NCBI RefSeq assembly: GCF_029626145.1
Contig: NZ_JARUBJ010000002.1
Span: 5,863,501 to 5,927,500, forward strand
Direction: 5' to 3'
Source of the DNA: Micromonospora sp. WMMD961
Lineage (GTDB): Bacteria; Actinomycetota; Actinomycetes; Mycobacteriales; Micromonosporaceae
Length of the DNA: 64,000 bases
Part shown: in pieces, positions 56,207-64,000 of the stretch
How the letters are laid out: every line of letters begins with the position of its first letter
How positions within the stretch are numbered: position 1 is the first letter of the stretch
Program-made: the position numbers and the translations under genes
The notes under the pieces: model-generated
What the model was told of the DNA's origin: nothing
Database searches by the model: none
What the model saw: only the letters and a program-made list of their open reading frames with translations

Positions 56207-58723
56207 TCACGCCGACGCGGCGGCCACCGCCGTTCGGGCGACGAGCGCGCGGCGCAGGTCGTCGTCGGCGTCGGTCACCACGCGGCGCAGGCCGGGGGTC
56301 AGGTCGTCGCGGGCCAGCAACGCCGCGGCCGCCTCCCGGGTCGGCTGCGCCACGGCGTAGCGGGGGAACGCCAGGGCCGCCACCCGGTCGGCCGTCCAGG
56401 GAGTACGCCGGCTCGCGGCGGCCGGCATCTCCGCGAAGTACCTGTCGACGTAGGCGGCGGTCAGCTCGGCCTGCTCGGGTTGCCAGAACCCCTCGGCGGT
56501 CGCTTCCAACAGCCGATTGGACAGGTCGGTGGCCCGCACGATGATCTCCCAGGCGGCCTGCTTCGCCGCCGGATCGGGCAGGGCGGCCCGGCAGTGGGCG
56601 GCCCGTTCCGCGCCCGTGGCGCTGACGTCGGCAGCTGCCTCGACGGCGATCTCCGCCTCCCCGGCGGCACCCAACACCACCAGCCGGCGCAGCACCGCCC
56701 AGCGCAGCTCCGCGTCGACCTTCAGGCCGGCCGGCACGTCCCGCCCGGCGAGCCAGCCGACGAGCAGGTCGTCGTCGGTGGTCGCGGCGATCCAGCCTCG
56801 TGCCGCGGCCAGCTGCAACGACTCTCCGGTCGGCGCGCCGTCGAGCAGGCGCCGGCACGCCTCGGCGACCCGGGCCAGCGCCGCCGACCGGGCCAGCGGG
56901 TCGAGGTAGCGGTCGACGAGCGACCGGCTGAGCGTCAACACGTCCTCCGCGATGATCACCTCGGTCTCGGTGGGCAGCGCGGCGACCATCAGGTCGACCA
57001 GGCCGGCGACCGGCCGCTCCCCATCGGTAGCCGCGTCCAGTGCCTCGCCCCACAGCACCGCCCTGGCCAGCGGGTCGGTCAGACCGGGCAGCACCAGCGG
57101 AACGGCCGCCGCCGACGCCGGGTCGAGACGCACCTTGGCGAAGGTGAGGTCACCGTCGTTGAGGAGCAGCAGCCGGGCCGCCGGCAGGCCCGCCAGCTGA
57201 CCCAGCACGGTGCGATCACCGTCGGCGGCCGGATCGATGGCCACCTCGTCGCGCAGGACGCTGCCGTCCGTCGCGTAGCGGCCCACGCCGATCCGGTGCG
57301 GGCGCAGCACCGGGTGCGACTCGGGCGCGGTCTGCACCACCGCCACCTCGGTGTAGCGGCCGGCAGCGTCGACCGCCACCTCGGCGCGCAACGTGTTGAC
57401 CTGCGGTTGGCGCAACCACAGCTCGGCCCAGCCGGAGAGGTCCCGCCCACTGGCGCCGGAGAGGCTGGCCAGCAGGTCGTCGAGGGTGGCGTTGCCGAAG
57501 CGGTGCGCCGCGAAGTGCGCGTTCAGGCCGGCCAGGAACGCCTCGTCGCCGAGCCAGGCGACGAGTTGCCGCAACACACTCGCCCCCTTGGCGTACGAGA
57601 TGCCGTCGAAGTTGAGCAGGCCCTCGTCGGCGTCGGCGACCTCCTCCGGGGCGATCGGGTGGGTGGAGGGACGCTGGTCGGCCGCGTACCCCCAGGCCTT
57701 GCGGCGCATGGCGAAGGTGGTCCACGCCTGGTCGAAGCGGGTCGCCTCCGCGGTGACCCGGGTGCCCAGGTACTCCGCGAAGGACTCGTTCAACCACAGG
57801 TCGTCCCACCAGCGCATGGTGACCAGGTCACCGAACCACATGTGGGCCATCTCGTGGGCGATCGTGCTGGCCCGTTGCTCGCGCTGGGTGTCGGTGACCG
57901 CCGAGCGGAAGATGTAGTCGTCGCGGAAGGTGACGATGCCCGGATTCTCCATCGCGCCAGCGTTGAACTCGGGCGCGAACGCCTGGTCGTACTTGCCGAA
58001 CGGGTAGCGCTCCGTGAAGAGCTCGTGGAACCGGTCCAGGCACTGCCGGGTGACGGTGAAGATCTCGTCCGCGTCGGCGTCCAGATGCTCGGCCTGCGAC
58101 CGCCGGCAGTAGATGCCCAGTGGCACCCCGTCGTGCTCGGCCCGCCGGACGTGCCACGGCCCGGCGATGAGCGAGAAGAAGTACGTCGCCAGCGGCGCGC
58201 TCGGGGCGAACTCCCACCGGCCGGGGGTCGGGTTGGCGACCAGCACGGCGTTGCCGGCGACGACCCACTCCGGCGGAGCGGTCACCGCGAGGGTGAACGG
58301 GGCCTTGAGGTCGGGTTGGTCGAAGGCGGCGAAGATGCGCTGCGCGTTGTCGAGGAACGACATCGCGTAGAGGTAGGTCTCGCCGTCGGCCGGGTCGACG
58401 AAGCGGTGCATCCCCTCGCCAGCGTTGGAATACGCCATCTCCGCCTCGACGACCAGCGTGTTCTCCGCGCCGAGGCCGTCGAGCGGCAGCCGGTTGTCGG
58501 TGAGCAGGCCGGGATCGAGGTCACGGTCGTTGAGGCGTACACCCAGCAGGGTGGCGGGCTTGACCTCGACGAACGTCGCGGTGCCGGCGGTCGCCCGGAA
58601 CCGGATCTCGACGCGGGACCGGAACAGCTCCGCGCCTCCGGTCAGGTCGAGGTCCACCTGATAGGACTCGACGGTAATCGCCGCGCCACGCGCGGTCGCC
58701 TCTACACGGGTCAGGCTCGGCAT
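56207..58723 (-). CDS. pepN: aminopeptidase N (M1 family)
   Basis: 838 residues, ATG 58723. GAMENPGIVTFRD (substrate site), HEMAHMWFGDLVT with HExxH and the downstream Glu in NESFAEYLG, and YAKGASVLRQL are the M1 hallmarks. C-terminal ERAP1-like helical domain complete. Cytoplasmic zinc peptidase that trims N-terminal residues. Confidence 0.95.
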   Translation of the reverse strand: MPSLTRVEATARGAAITVESYQVDLDLTGGAELFRSRVEIRFRATAGTATFVEVKPATLLGVRLNDRDLDPGLLTDNRLPLDGLGAENTLVVEAEMAYSNAGEGMHRFVDPADGETYLYAMSFLDNAQRIFAAFDQPDLKAPFTLAVTAPPEWVVAGNAVLVANPTPGRWEFAPSAPLATYFFSLIAGPWHVRRAEHDGVPLGIYCRRSQAEHLDADADEIFTVTRQCLDRFHELFTERYPFGKYDQAFAPEFNAGAMENPGIVTFRDDYIFRSAVTDTQREQRASTIAHEMAHMWFGDLVTMRWWDDLWLNESFAEYLGTRVTAEATRFDQAWTTFAMRRKAWGYAADQRPSTHPIAPEEVADADEGLLNFDGISYAKGASVLRQLVAWLGDEAFLAGLNAHFAAHRFGNATLDDLLASLSGASGRDLSGWAELWLRQPQVNTLRAEVAVDAAGRYTEVAVVQTAPESHPVLRPHRIGVGRYATDGSVLRDEVAIDPAADGDRTVLGQLAGLPAARLLLLNDGDLTFAKVRLDPASAAAVPLVLPGLTDPLARAVLWGEALDAATDGERPVAGLVDLMVAALPTETEVIIAEDVLTLSRSLVDRYLDPLARSAALARVAEACRRLLDGAPTGESLQLAAARGWIAATTDDDLLVGWLAGRDVPAGLKVDAELRWAVLRRLVVLGAAGEAEIAVEAAADVSATGAERAAHCRAALPDPAAKQAAWEIIVRATDLSNRLLEATAEGFWQPEQAELTAAYVDRYFAEMPAAASRRTPWTADRVAALAFPRYAVAQPTREAAAALLARDDLTPGLRRVVTDADDDLRRALVARTAVAAASA

Positions 58724-58792
58724 CCGCTTATCCTGCCCGATGGGGATCGGCACCCGGTCACCACACGACCCTCGGCACTGGAGGAAAGAACC

Positions 58793-59011
58793 ATGGCGCA
58801 GCACCCCAAGGGCGACTTCGACCTCTCTCGGGCGGTCTGGCAGCGGGCCGAGGGGGACACCTCCGACAGCGCCGTGGAGGTCGCCTTCGTCGACGATCTG
58901 ATCGGGATGCGCAACTCGGCCGAGCCGGAGGGGCCGGTGCTCGTCTTCACCCAGGCCGAGTGGGACGCGTTCGTGGCCGGCGCGCAGGACGGCGAGTTCG
59001 ACCTGGACTGA
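58793..59011 (+). CDS. DUF397 domain protein
   Basis: 72 residues, ATG after GGAGGAAAG. VAFVDDLIGMRNSAEPEGPVL with FTQAEWDAFVAGAQDGEFD is the DUF397 pattern (actinobacteria-specific, often paired with HTH regulators). Here it stands alone and is divergent from pepN. Confidence 0.9.
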   Translation: MAQHPKGDFDLSRAVWQRAEGDTSDSAVEVAFVDDLIGMRNSAEPEGPVLVFTQAEWDAFVAGAQDGEFDLD

Positions 59012-59107
59012 TCGCGCCGGTCGGTGTGCGGCTGCCGTGCCGGTGCCCGCAGTCGGGGTGCCGGCACGAAGCCCTCCGCCGCCGCAGCGACCGCCCCGGG
59101 CCGATGA

Positions 59108-59515
59108 TCAACCATCGGCGCTGCCGGGACCGTCGCCGTCGCCCCAGCCGAGGCCGCCCGGACCCGAGGCGTGGTGGAAACCAGGGTGATCGGCGACGTC
59201 GACGCAACGCTCGCCGTCCGGGCCGACCGCACCGCAGAACAGCCGCTCGGCCCGCTGCCAGGCGTCCGCCGGCGACAGGGCCGCCGCACCGAGCGCCACC
59301 TCCGGGCGGAGCAGGCTCAGCGCCTCCGCGTACGCCACTGCCAGCTCACGGGCCTCGGCCGCGTCGGGCGCGGTGAAACCCAGGTGCACCGTGAAGAACC
59401 GACGTGGCCGGGTGGGCCGCCGCGCCGGCCCGATCAGTGACCGCCCGTCACGGCTCCCGCCCAGCGCCCCGAGCGCCCGTCGCTGCCGCCAGCGTGGTGA
59501 TGTGTTGTCGCGCAT
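59108..59515 (-). CDS. hypothetical protein
   Basis: 135 residues from ATG 59515 after GGGGAGGGG. Contains RRFFTVHLGFTAPDAAEARE, an Ala/Leu helix and two Cys (LFCGAVGPDGERC) followed by a Gly-rich end. The frame continues without a stop far upstream, but that part is antisense to the P450 gene and is rejected. Confidence 0.6.
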   Translation of the reverse strand: MRDNTSPRWRQRRALGALGGSRDGRSLIGPARRPTRPRRFFTVHLGFTAPDAAEARELAVAYAEALSLLRPEVALGAAALSPADAWQRAERLFCGAVGPDGERCVDVADHPGFHHASGPGGLGWGDGDGPGSADG

Positions 59516-59671
59516 CCGCCCCTCCCCGTGGTTGCCCCACCAGCAGCAAACCAGGTTCCGCCGCCCCTGGGAGGGGCCAGCCGGCATGCCGTCGGCGCGG
59601 GGATTCAGCGGCGGCGACCTGGGTAGACGCAGCCGGCGGCGACCGGCCGCACCAGTGCGTGAGGAGACCCG

Positions 59672-60919
59672 ATGGCGAGAACGCCGGCCGACCGCAGCCC
59701 GGACAGCACCCTCGCGCTGCTCCGCGCCGGCTACCGGTTCATCGGCGAGCGCTGCGAGCGGTACGACAGCGACGTCTTCCGGACCCGGATCCTGCTCGCC
59801 CCGACCATCTGCCTGCGCGGCCGGCCGGCGACGGAGTTGTTCTACGACACCGAACGCTTCCGACGCGCCACCGCGATGCCGCTGCGGGTGCAGCGGACCC
59901 TCACCGGTCGGGGCGGTGTGCAGGGACTCGACGGGACGGAACACACCGACCGCAAGGCCATGTTCATGTCGATCATGACGCCGGCCGCCATCCGGCAGCT
60001 CGGCCAACTCTTCGACGCCGAGTGGCGCGCTCGGATCCCCGCCTGGGAGGCCGCCGGGCCGGTGTCGCTCTACGCCGAGCTGGGCCGGCTGCTGACCCGG
60101 GTGGTGTACGCCTGGGTCGGGGTGCCGCTGCCAACCTCGCAGGTCGAGGACCGCGCCGTCGAGCTGCACGCCATGATCGAGGCGCCGGCGCTGGTCGGCC
60201 CCCGGCACTGGCGGGGACTGCTCGCCCGTCGCCGCGCCGAACGCCAGCTCGCCGACCTGGTCGAACGGACCCGGGCCGGCCTCGCTCCGGCACCGGCCGG
60301 CAGCGCCCTGGCCGTGATCGCCGAACACCGGGACGGGCGGGGCGACCTGCTCCCCCGCCGGATCGCGGCGGTGGAGCTCCTGAACCTGCTGCGCCCGGTG
60401 GTCGCCGTCGACCAGTACATGACCTTCGCCGCACTCGCCCTGCACGACCATCCGGGCTGGCGGGACCGGGTCCGCGACGACGACGAGGCCACCGAGCAGT
60501 TCGTCCAGGAGGTACGCCGCTACTACCCGTTCTTCCCGATGGCGGCGGCCCGGGTCCGGCGCTCCTTCGACTGGCAGGGCCACCACTTCCCCCGCGGCCG
60601 TCGGGTGCTGCTCGACCTGTACGGCACCAACCACCACCCGACGCTCTGGCCGGAACCGGAGCTGTTCCGTCCGGAGCGGTTCGCCGGGCGACGCGTGGAC
60701 CCGTTCGCGCTGATCCCCCAGGGCGGCGGCGACCACTGGGCCGGACACCGGTGCGCCGGTGAGTGGATCACCATCGACCTGATGAAACGGGCGGTCGCCA
60801 ACCTGACCACCACCATGCGCTACGACGTACCGGTCCAGGACCTGACCCTGGACCTGCGCCGGATGCCGGCGCTGCCGCCCCTCGGCCTGACCCTCACCAA
60901 CATCCGCCGCACCGAGTGA
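59672..60919 (+). CDS. cytochrome P450 of the CYP152 (fatty-acid peroxygenase) type
   Basis: 415 residues. Haem loop IPQGGGDHWAGHRCAGEWIT, with Cys ligand, has the GGGDxxxGHRCxGE form specific to CYP152; the I-helix reads LLRPVVAVDQYMTF, with Arg-Pro in place of the usual acid-alcohol pair, so it uses hydrogen peroxide and binds the fatty-acid carboxylate. Expected reaction: alpha/beta hydroxylation or decarboxylation of fatty acids. Confidence 0.92.
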   Translation: MARTPADRSPDSTLALLRAGYRFIGERCERYDSDVFRTRILLAPTICLRGRPATELFYDTERFRRATAMPLRVQRTLTGRGGVQGLDGTEHTDRKAMFMSIMTPAAIRQLGQLFDAEWRARIPAWEAAGPVSLYAELGRLLTRVVYAWVGVPLPTSQVEDRAVELHAMIEAPALVGPRHWRGLLARRRAERQLADLVERTRAGLAPAPAGSALAVIAEHRDGRGDLLPRRIAAVELLNLLRPVVAVDQYMTFAALALHDHPGWRDRVRDDDEATEQFVQEVRRYYPFFPMAAARVRRSFDWQGHHFPRGRRVLLDLYGTNHHPTLWPEPELFRPERFAGRRVDPFALIPQGGGDHWAGHRCAGEWITIDLMKRAVANLTTTMRYDVPVQDLTLDLRRMPALPPLGLTLTNIRRTE

Positions 60920-60932
60920 TCGGACGACGCTC

Positions 60933-61961
60933 GTGCGCGGACGACCATGGCGTGCAGGGGTACGACGGGCGGCCGGTCCACCGGTGCACCTGCCGATGAC
61001 GTACGTGCTGCCGCTGCGCTGGCACAGCGACAACGGCCTGGTCGAGTTGACCGACTACCTGCGCTGGCTGGCCGAGCGCGTCGACGTGCTCGTGGTCGAC
61101 GGTTCGGCACCGGACCTCTTCGCCCGGCACGCCGACGCCTGGGCGGGGCTGGTCCGGCACCTCCCAGCCGACGCCACCGGTCCCGGCCGCAACGGGAAGG
61201 TGGTCGGCGTACGCACCGGCGTGCACGCGGCAGAGCACGAACACGTGGTCATCGCCGACGACGACGTACGGTACGACGAGGCGGGGCTGACCGCCGTGCA
61301 CCGACTGCTCGGCCGGGTCGATCTGGTCCGACCGCAGAACTACTTCGACCCGCTGCCCTGGCACGCCTGGTGGGACACCGGCCGGACGCTGCTCAACCGG
61401 GCGCTCGGCGCGGACTACCCGGGGACTCTCGCCGTGCGTCGCAGTGCCTTCCTCGCCGTCGGCGGGTACGACCCGGACGTCCTCTTCGAGAACCTGGAAC
61501 TGATCCGCACCATGCGCGCGTACGACCGCTCCGAGGCCGCACCGGCCTGGCTCTACGTACGCCGGCTGCCTCCGGACGCCGCGCACTTCCGAAGCCAACG
61601 GATCCGTCAGGCGTACGACGACCTGGCCCAGCCGGCGCGCCTGCTGACCGCGCTCGCGGTCCTGCCGGTACTGGCGGCGGCGGTCGCGGCCCGACGGCCC
61701 GCACTGGTGCTCGGCGCGGCAGCCGGCATCGTCACCCTCGCCGAGGTGGGCCGGCGCCGAGCGGGCGGTGCCGTGGTCTTCCCTCCGACGACGGCGCTGG
61801 CGGCGCCGGTCTGGCTGCTGGAGCGCGGGGTCTGCGGTTGGCTCGCGGTCGCCCAGCGGTTCCTGCTCGGCGGCGTCCGGTACGGCGACAGCCGGATCCG
61901 CCGGGCCGCCCACCCGACCCGTGCACTGCGGCCCCACCGGAGCGTTCGTCGAAGCCCCTGA
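60933..61961 (+). CDS. family 2 glycosyltransferase with C-terminal membrane helices
   Basis: 342 residues from GTG 60933 (ATG 60996 is an alternative). VLVVDGSAPDLF, GKVVGVRTGV, VVIADDDVRYDEAG (DDD metal motif), and FENLELIRTMRAYD (ED-type). C-terminal hydrophobic segments LLTALAVLPVLAAAVAARR and ALVLGAAAGIVTLAEVG. Begins 13 bp after the P450, probably co-transcribed; may glycosylate a lipid at the membrane. Confidence 0.8.
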   Translation: MRGRPWRAGVRRAAGPPVHLPMTYVLPLRWHSDNGLVELTDYLRWLAERVDVLVVDGSAPDLFARHADAWAGLVRHLPADATGPGRNGKVVGVRTGVHAAEHEHVVIADDDVRYDEAGLTAVHRLLGRVDLVRPQNYFDPLPWHAWWDTGRTLLNRALGADYPGTLAVRRSAFLAVGGYDPDVLFENLELIRTMRAYDRSEAAPAWLYVRRLPPDAAHFRSQRIRQAYDDLAQPARLLTALAVLPVLAAAVAARRPALVLGAAAGIVTLAEVGRRRAGGAVVFPPTTALAAPVWLLERGVCGWLAVAQRFLLGGVRYGDSRIRRAAHPTRALRPHRSVRRSP

Positions 61962-61966
61962 CGGCA

Positions 61967-62004
61967 CGACAGCTCGCGGTCACCGGGGTGGCCGCGAGCT
62001 GTCG
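61967..62004. terminator. bidirectional terminator
   Basis: 13-bp stem CGACAGCTCGCGG / CCGCGAGCTGTCG between converging genes. Confidence 0.9.
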
Positions 62005-62022
62005 CAACGGTGCTCGGCTGGT

Positions 62023-62673
62023 TCAGGGGCTGACCTGGTGCCGGGACTGCTGGGCCTGGTCCCGGACGTCGTGTGCGGCGGACCTCGTGTCGTCCTTGAC
62101 CGCGTGCACGGCGTCCTGGGCGGTGGACTTCACCGACTCGGCGGCCTGCTGGGCCGGCTCGCGCAGCTCTTCCTTGAGCTCGTTCGCCACCGTGCTCAGC
62201 TTCTCCGTCACCGCGCCGCTGTGCTCGCTGACCCGCTCCTTGAGCTGGGTCGCGGCCTGCTGCTCACGGCGGGAGGCCGGGATCAGCGACGAGGCCAGCC
62301 AGCCGACGCCGAACGCGATCAGACCGGCGGCGAGAGGGTTGCCCTGGGACTTCTGCCGGATCACCCGCGGCGCGCTGTGGGCGGCGTCGCTGACCGTGGC
62401 AGCCGCCGACTGCGCGGCGTCACCGACGCCGGCGGCCGCCGACGAGGCGCGGTCACCGACCGAGTGGGCGGCGTGGCCGGTGCCGTGGCCGAGGTCAGAC
62501 GCGGTTCCCATGACCTTGTCCCTCACATTCTGCAGAGCGGAACGGGCCCGCTGCTTGCGGTCGTCGACGATGCGGCTCGGGCTGACCTTGTACGCCAACG
62601 CGTCCACATCGGAGCTGAGGCTGTTACGGGTGGCTTCGATCTCCCGGCGGATCTGGTCGGGATCGGTGCTCAT
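62023..62673 (-). CDS. DUF3618 domain protein
   Basis: 216 residues. STDPDQIRREIEATRNSLSS followed by DVDALAYKVSPSRIVDDRK is the DUF3618 signature; one membrane segment (NPLAAGLIAFGVGWLASSLI) and apolipophorin-like Ala/Lys/Glu helix repeats after it. Envelope or stress-associated in actinobacteria. Overlaps the upstream gene by 4 bp. Confidence 0.88.
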   Translation of the reverse strand: MSTDPDQIRREIEATRNSLSSDVDALAYKVSPSRIVDDRKQRARSALQNVRDKVMGTASDLGHGTGHAAHSVGDRASSAAAGVGDAAQSAAATVSDAAHSAPRVIRQKSQGNPLAAGLIAFGVGWLASSLIPASRREQQAATQLKERVSEHSGAVTEKLSTVANELKEELREPAQQAAESVKSTAQDAVHAVKDDTRSAAHDVRDQAQQSRHQVSP

Positions 62674-63137
62674 CGGGTGACTCCCTCCGGGTGTGGCTTG
62701 AGCGCGTCGGGGATCCGCTGCACGCTGTCGTTGGTCTGCTTGAGCCCGCGTACGTGCTGGGCGTTCTTCTTGGCCATGGAGTAGAGGACCGCGGCGACCC
62801 CGGCCCAGATCACGGCCACGATCAGCGCGGCCAGGCCGGAGTCCATGACGTTGTCCAGGAACTGCCACACGGCGATGGACACGAAGAGCGCCACCATGTA
62901 GCCGCCGAAGCCGGCCCCGCCGAAGAGCCCGGCCGCCTTGCCGGCCTTCTTGCCCTCCTGGCGGATCTCGGCCTTGGCCAGCTCGACCTCCTGACGCATC
63001 AGCGTCGACAGGTCCGTGGTCACCTGACGCATCAGGTCGCCCAACGAACTGCTCTTCACCTCGGCGGCGGTGTGCGGGGCACCCGCGTCGGGGTGGTGGC
63101 CGGCACCCAGTCCGGGCCCCTGCGTCGGCATGGTCAT
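62670..63137 (-). CDS. phage-holin-family (DUF1469) membrane protein
   Basis: 155 residues. LGDLMRQVTTDLSTLMRQEVELAKAEI... then two membrane segments (AGFGGYMVALFVSIAVW and ALIVAVIWAGVAAVLYS). Actinobacterial chromosomal member of Holin_3_6-like family; not evidence of a second phage. Confidence 0.88.
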   Translation of the reverse strand: MTMPTQGPGLGAGHHPDAGAPHTAAEVKSSSLGDLMRQVTTDLSTLMRQEVELAKAEIRQEGKKAGKAAGLFGGAGFGGYMVALFVSIAVWQFLDNVMDSGLAALIVAVIWAGVAAVLYSMAKKNAQHVRGLKQTNDSVQRIPDALKPHPEGVTR

Positions 63138-63168
63138 GCCGTCGCCTCCCTTCGGATGACTCGGCGAC

Positions 63169-64000
63169 TCACGGGCGAGCGCTGCCGCTGGACGGCACGC
63201 CCGGCAGCGGATCGGTCTGGGTCACCGGCGGCAACGGCTGACCGGTGCCGGAGTGCTGCGGGTAGTCGCCCCGGGTGGGCTCGGCGTAGCCGCCCGGCGT
63301 CGGCTCGGCGTAACCACCGGGCGTGGGGTCGGCGTAGCCACCGGCCGTCGGCGGGGTGTGCGTGCCGGGGGTCGGGTCGAGGTAGCCGCCCGGCGGAACG
63401 GCGTCCGGCGTCGTGCGGGGCGCCGGCGGCGGCGTCGGGATCACCGCGGTCTGCTCCGGGTCGTACGCCCCGGCACCCCGGTAGGTCGAGGAACCGTTGC
63501 CGGAGTCGTCACCGGCGGCGGAGATGCTGCGGGTCAGCCGGCCGGCGAGCACGCCGAGAACCGCCGCGCCGACCAGGAAGGTGCCCGGGTTGCGCCGCGC
63601 GTAGTCGCGGACCTCGGTGATCAGGTCACCGGGCTCGCGCTCCTCGAGCCAGCCGGCCACACCGTGCACCCGGTCGGCGGCCTGGCGGGCCAGCTCGGTC
63701 ACCGGGCCGGCCTGGCCGCCCTGCTCGGCCATCGAGCGCATCTCGTCGGCCAGCGAACGCAGCCCGCCGGCCGCCTTGCGCTGCTGCTCACCGGTCTGGC
63801 TGGCGAGCTGGGTGCGGGCCTCGCCGTACAGGTTGCGGGCCTGTCGGGCCGCCTCACGGCCGACCTCACTGCCCTGCTCCTTGGCGGTCTGGGCGACCGC
63901 GCCGCCAGCGTGTGCGGCCTCCGAACCAACCTGGCGGGCCTGGTCGCGGACGCCACCGCCGTTGGCCGACTCCTGCCCGTACGTGGAAGACGTAGGTGAA
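63169..64000 (-). CDS. membrane protein with Pro/Gly/Tyr repeats, partial (N-terminus outside window)
   Basis: Open to the right edge (277 residues seen). Ala/Gln/Glu-rich helix (ARQARNLYGEARTQLASQ), a membrane segment (TFLVGAAVLGVLAGRL), then repeats of GGYxxPTPGGYAEP type. Forms an envelope-related operon with the two preceding genes. Confidence 0.8.
   Translation of the reverse strand, partial: SPTSSTYGQESANGGGVRDQARQVGSEAAHAGGAVAQTAKEQGSEVGREAARQARNLYGEARTQLASQTGEQQRKAAGGLRSLADEMRSMAEQGGQAGPVTELARQAADRVHGVAGWLEEREPGDLITEVRDYARRNPGTFLVGAAVLGVLAGRLTRSISAAGDDSGNGSSTYRGAGAYDPEQTAVIPTPPPAPRTTPDAVPPGGYLDPTPGTHTPPTAGGYADPTPGGYAEPTPGGYAEPTRGDYPQHSGTGQPLPPVTQTDPLPGVPSSGSARP

Noticed and set aside
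55598..59011. 1137-codon plus-strand frame
   Set aside because: Only its last part (58793-59011) is a real gene (DUF397); the rest is antisense to pepN with low-complexity Arg/Gly/Val content.
59108..61033. 641-codon minus-strand frame
   Set aside because: Opposite the clear P450 gene; only the part from 59515 down was kept.
62670..63137. Second prophage suggested by the holin-family protein
   Set aside because: This DUF1469-type protein is a common chromosomal actinobacterial envelope gene next to DUF3618; no other phage genes nearby.

Overview
The window is high-GC actinobacterial DNA, most likely from Micromonospora or a close relative in the Micromonosporaceae. The host genes on the right (comEC/comEA, a DegV protein, a phosphoglycerate-mutase-like phosphatase, rsfS, nadD, PadR, PepN, DUF397, CYP152 P450, DUF3618) fit that family. 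Gene starts are dominated by GTG.

Bases 1 to about 48,470 are a temperate siphophage prophage whose left end lies outside the window. From left to right: (a) 1-6,587, leftward replication and recombination genes (phosphoesterase-like, primase in two frames, Holliday-junction-resolvase-like, DnaB/RecA-fold helicase, PD-(D/E)XK exonuclease); (b) 6,600-9,850, the lysogeny region with a small HTH regulator, a proline-rich membrane protein, and a leftward gene resembling the mycobacteriophage L5 gp71 type of immunity repressor; (c) 9,895-32,056, leftward lysis, tail, head and packaging genes in inverted siphophage order (holin, endolysin, dCMP deaminase, tail fibre and minor tail proteins, tape measure, frameshifted tail chaperones, major tail, connectors, capsid, scaffold, MuF, portal, terminases, HNH); (d) 32,057-34,030, a repeat-rich, largely non-coding stretch; (e) 34,031-46,750, a rightward arm of small genes including a dNMP kinase and ThyX; (f) 46,794-48,452, a large serine recombinase.

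Two repeat systems dominate the prophage. The first is an asymmetric 18-bp element, consensus GATACTGCAAGGCTGACA. It occurs more than 15 times and mostly points in the direction of local transcription. With the gp71-like repressor this suggests a stoperator-type immunity system. The second is an intergenic cassette of about 80 bp, present 11 times between 34,429 and 41,230. It forms two consecutive RNA hairpins whose stems change in a compensatory way and whose first loop is usually a GNRA or UNCG tetraloop. It ends in a start-associated sequence that provides the ribosome-binding site of the next gene. In most copies that final part is the 18-bp element with a C-to-G change that creates a Shine-Dalgarno core.

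The prophage sits inside comEC. The host comEC is cut off after its N-terminal and part of its membrane domain, and the stop codon of the remnant overlaps the start codon of the recombinase. The lysogen should therefore lack functional ComEC unless the phage excises.

Bases 48,470-64,000 are ordinary host chromosome: comEA, a VOC protein, degV, a phosphatase, rsfS, nadD, a PadR regulator, a flavin monooxygenase, pepN, DUF397, a CYP152-type P450, a family-2 glycosyltransferase and an envelope/stress-type cluster (DUF3618, phage-holin-family protein, a repeat-bearing membrane protein that runs off the end).
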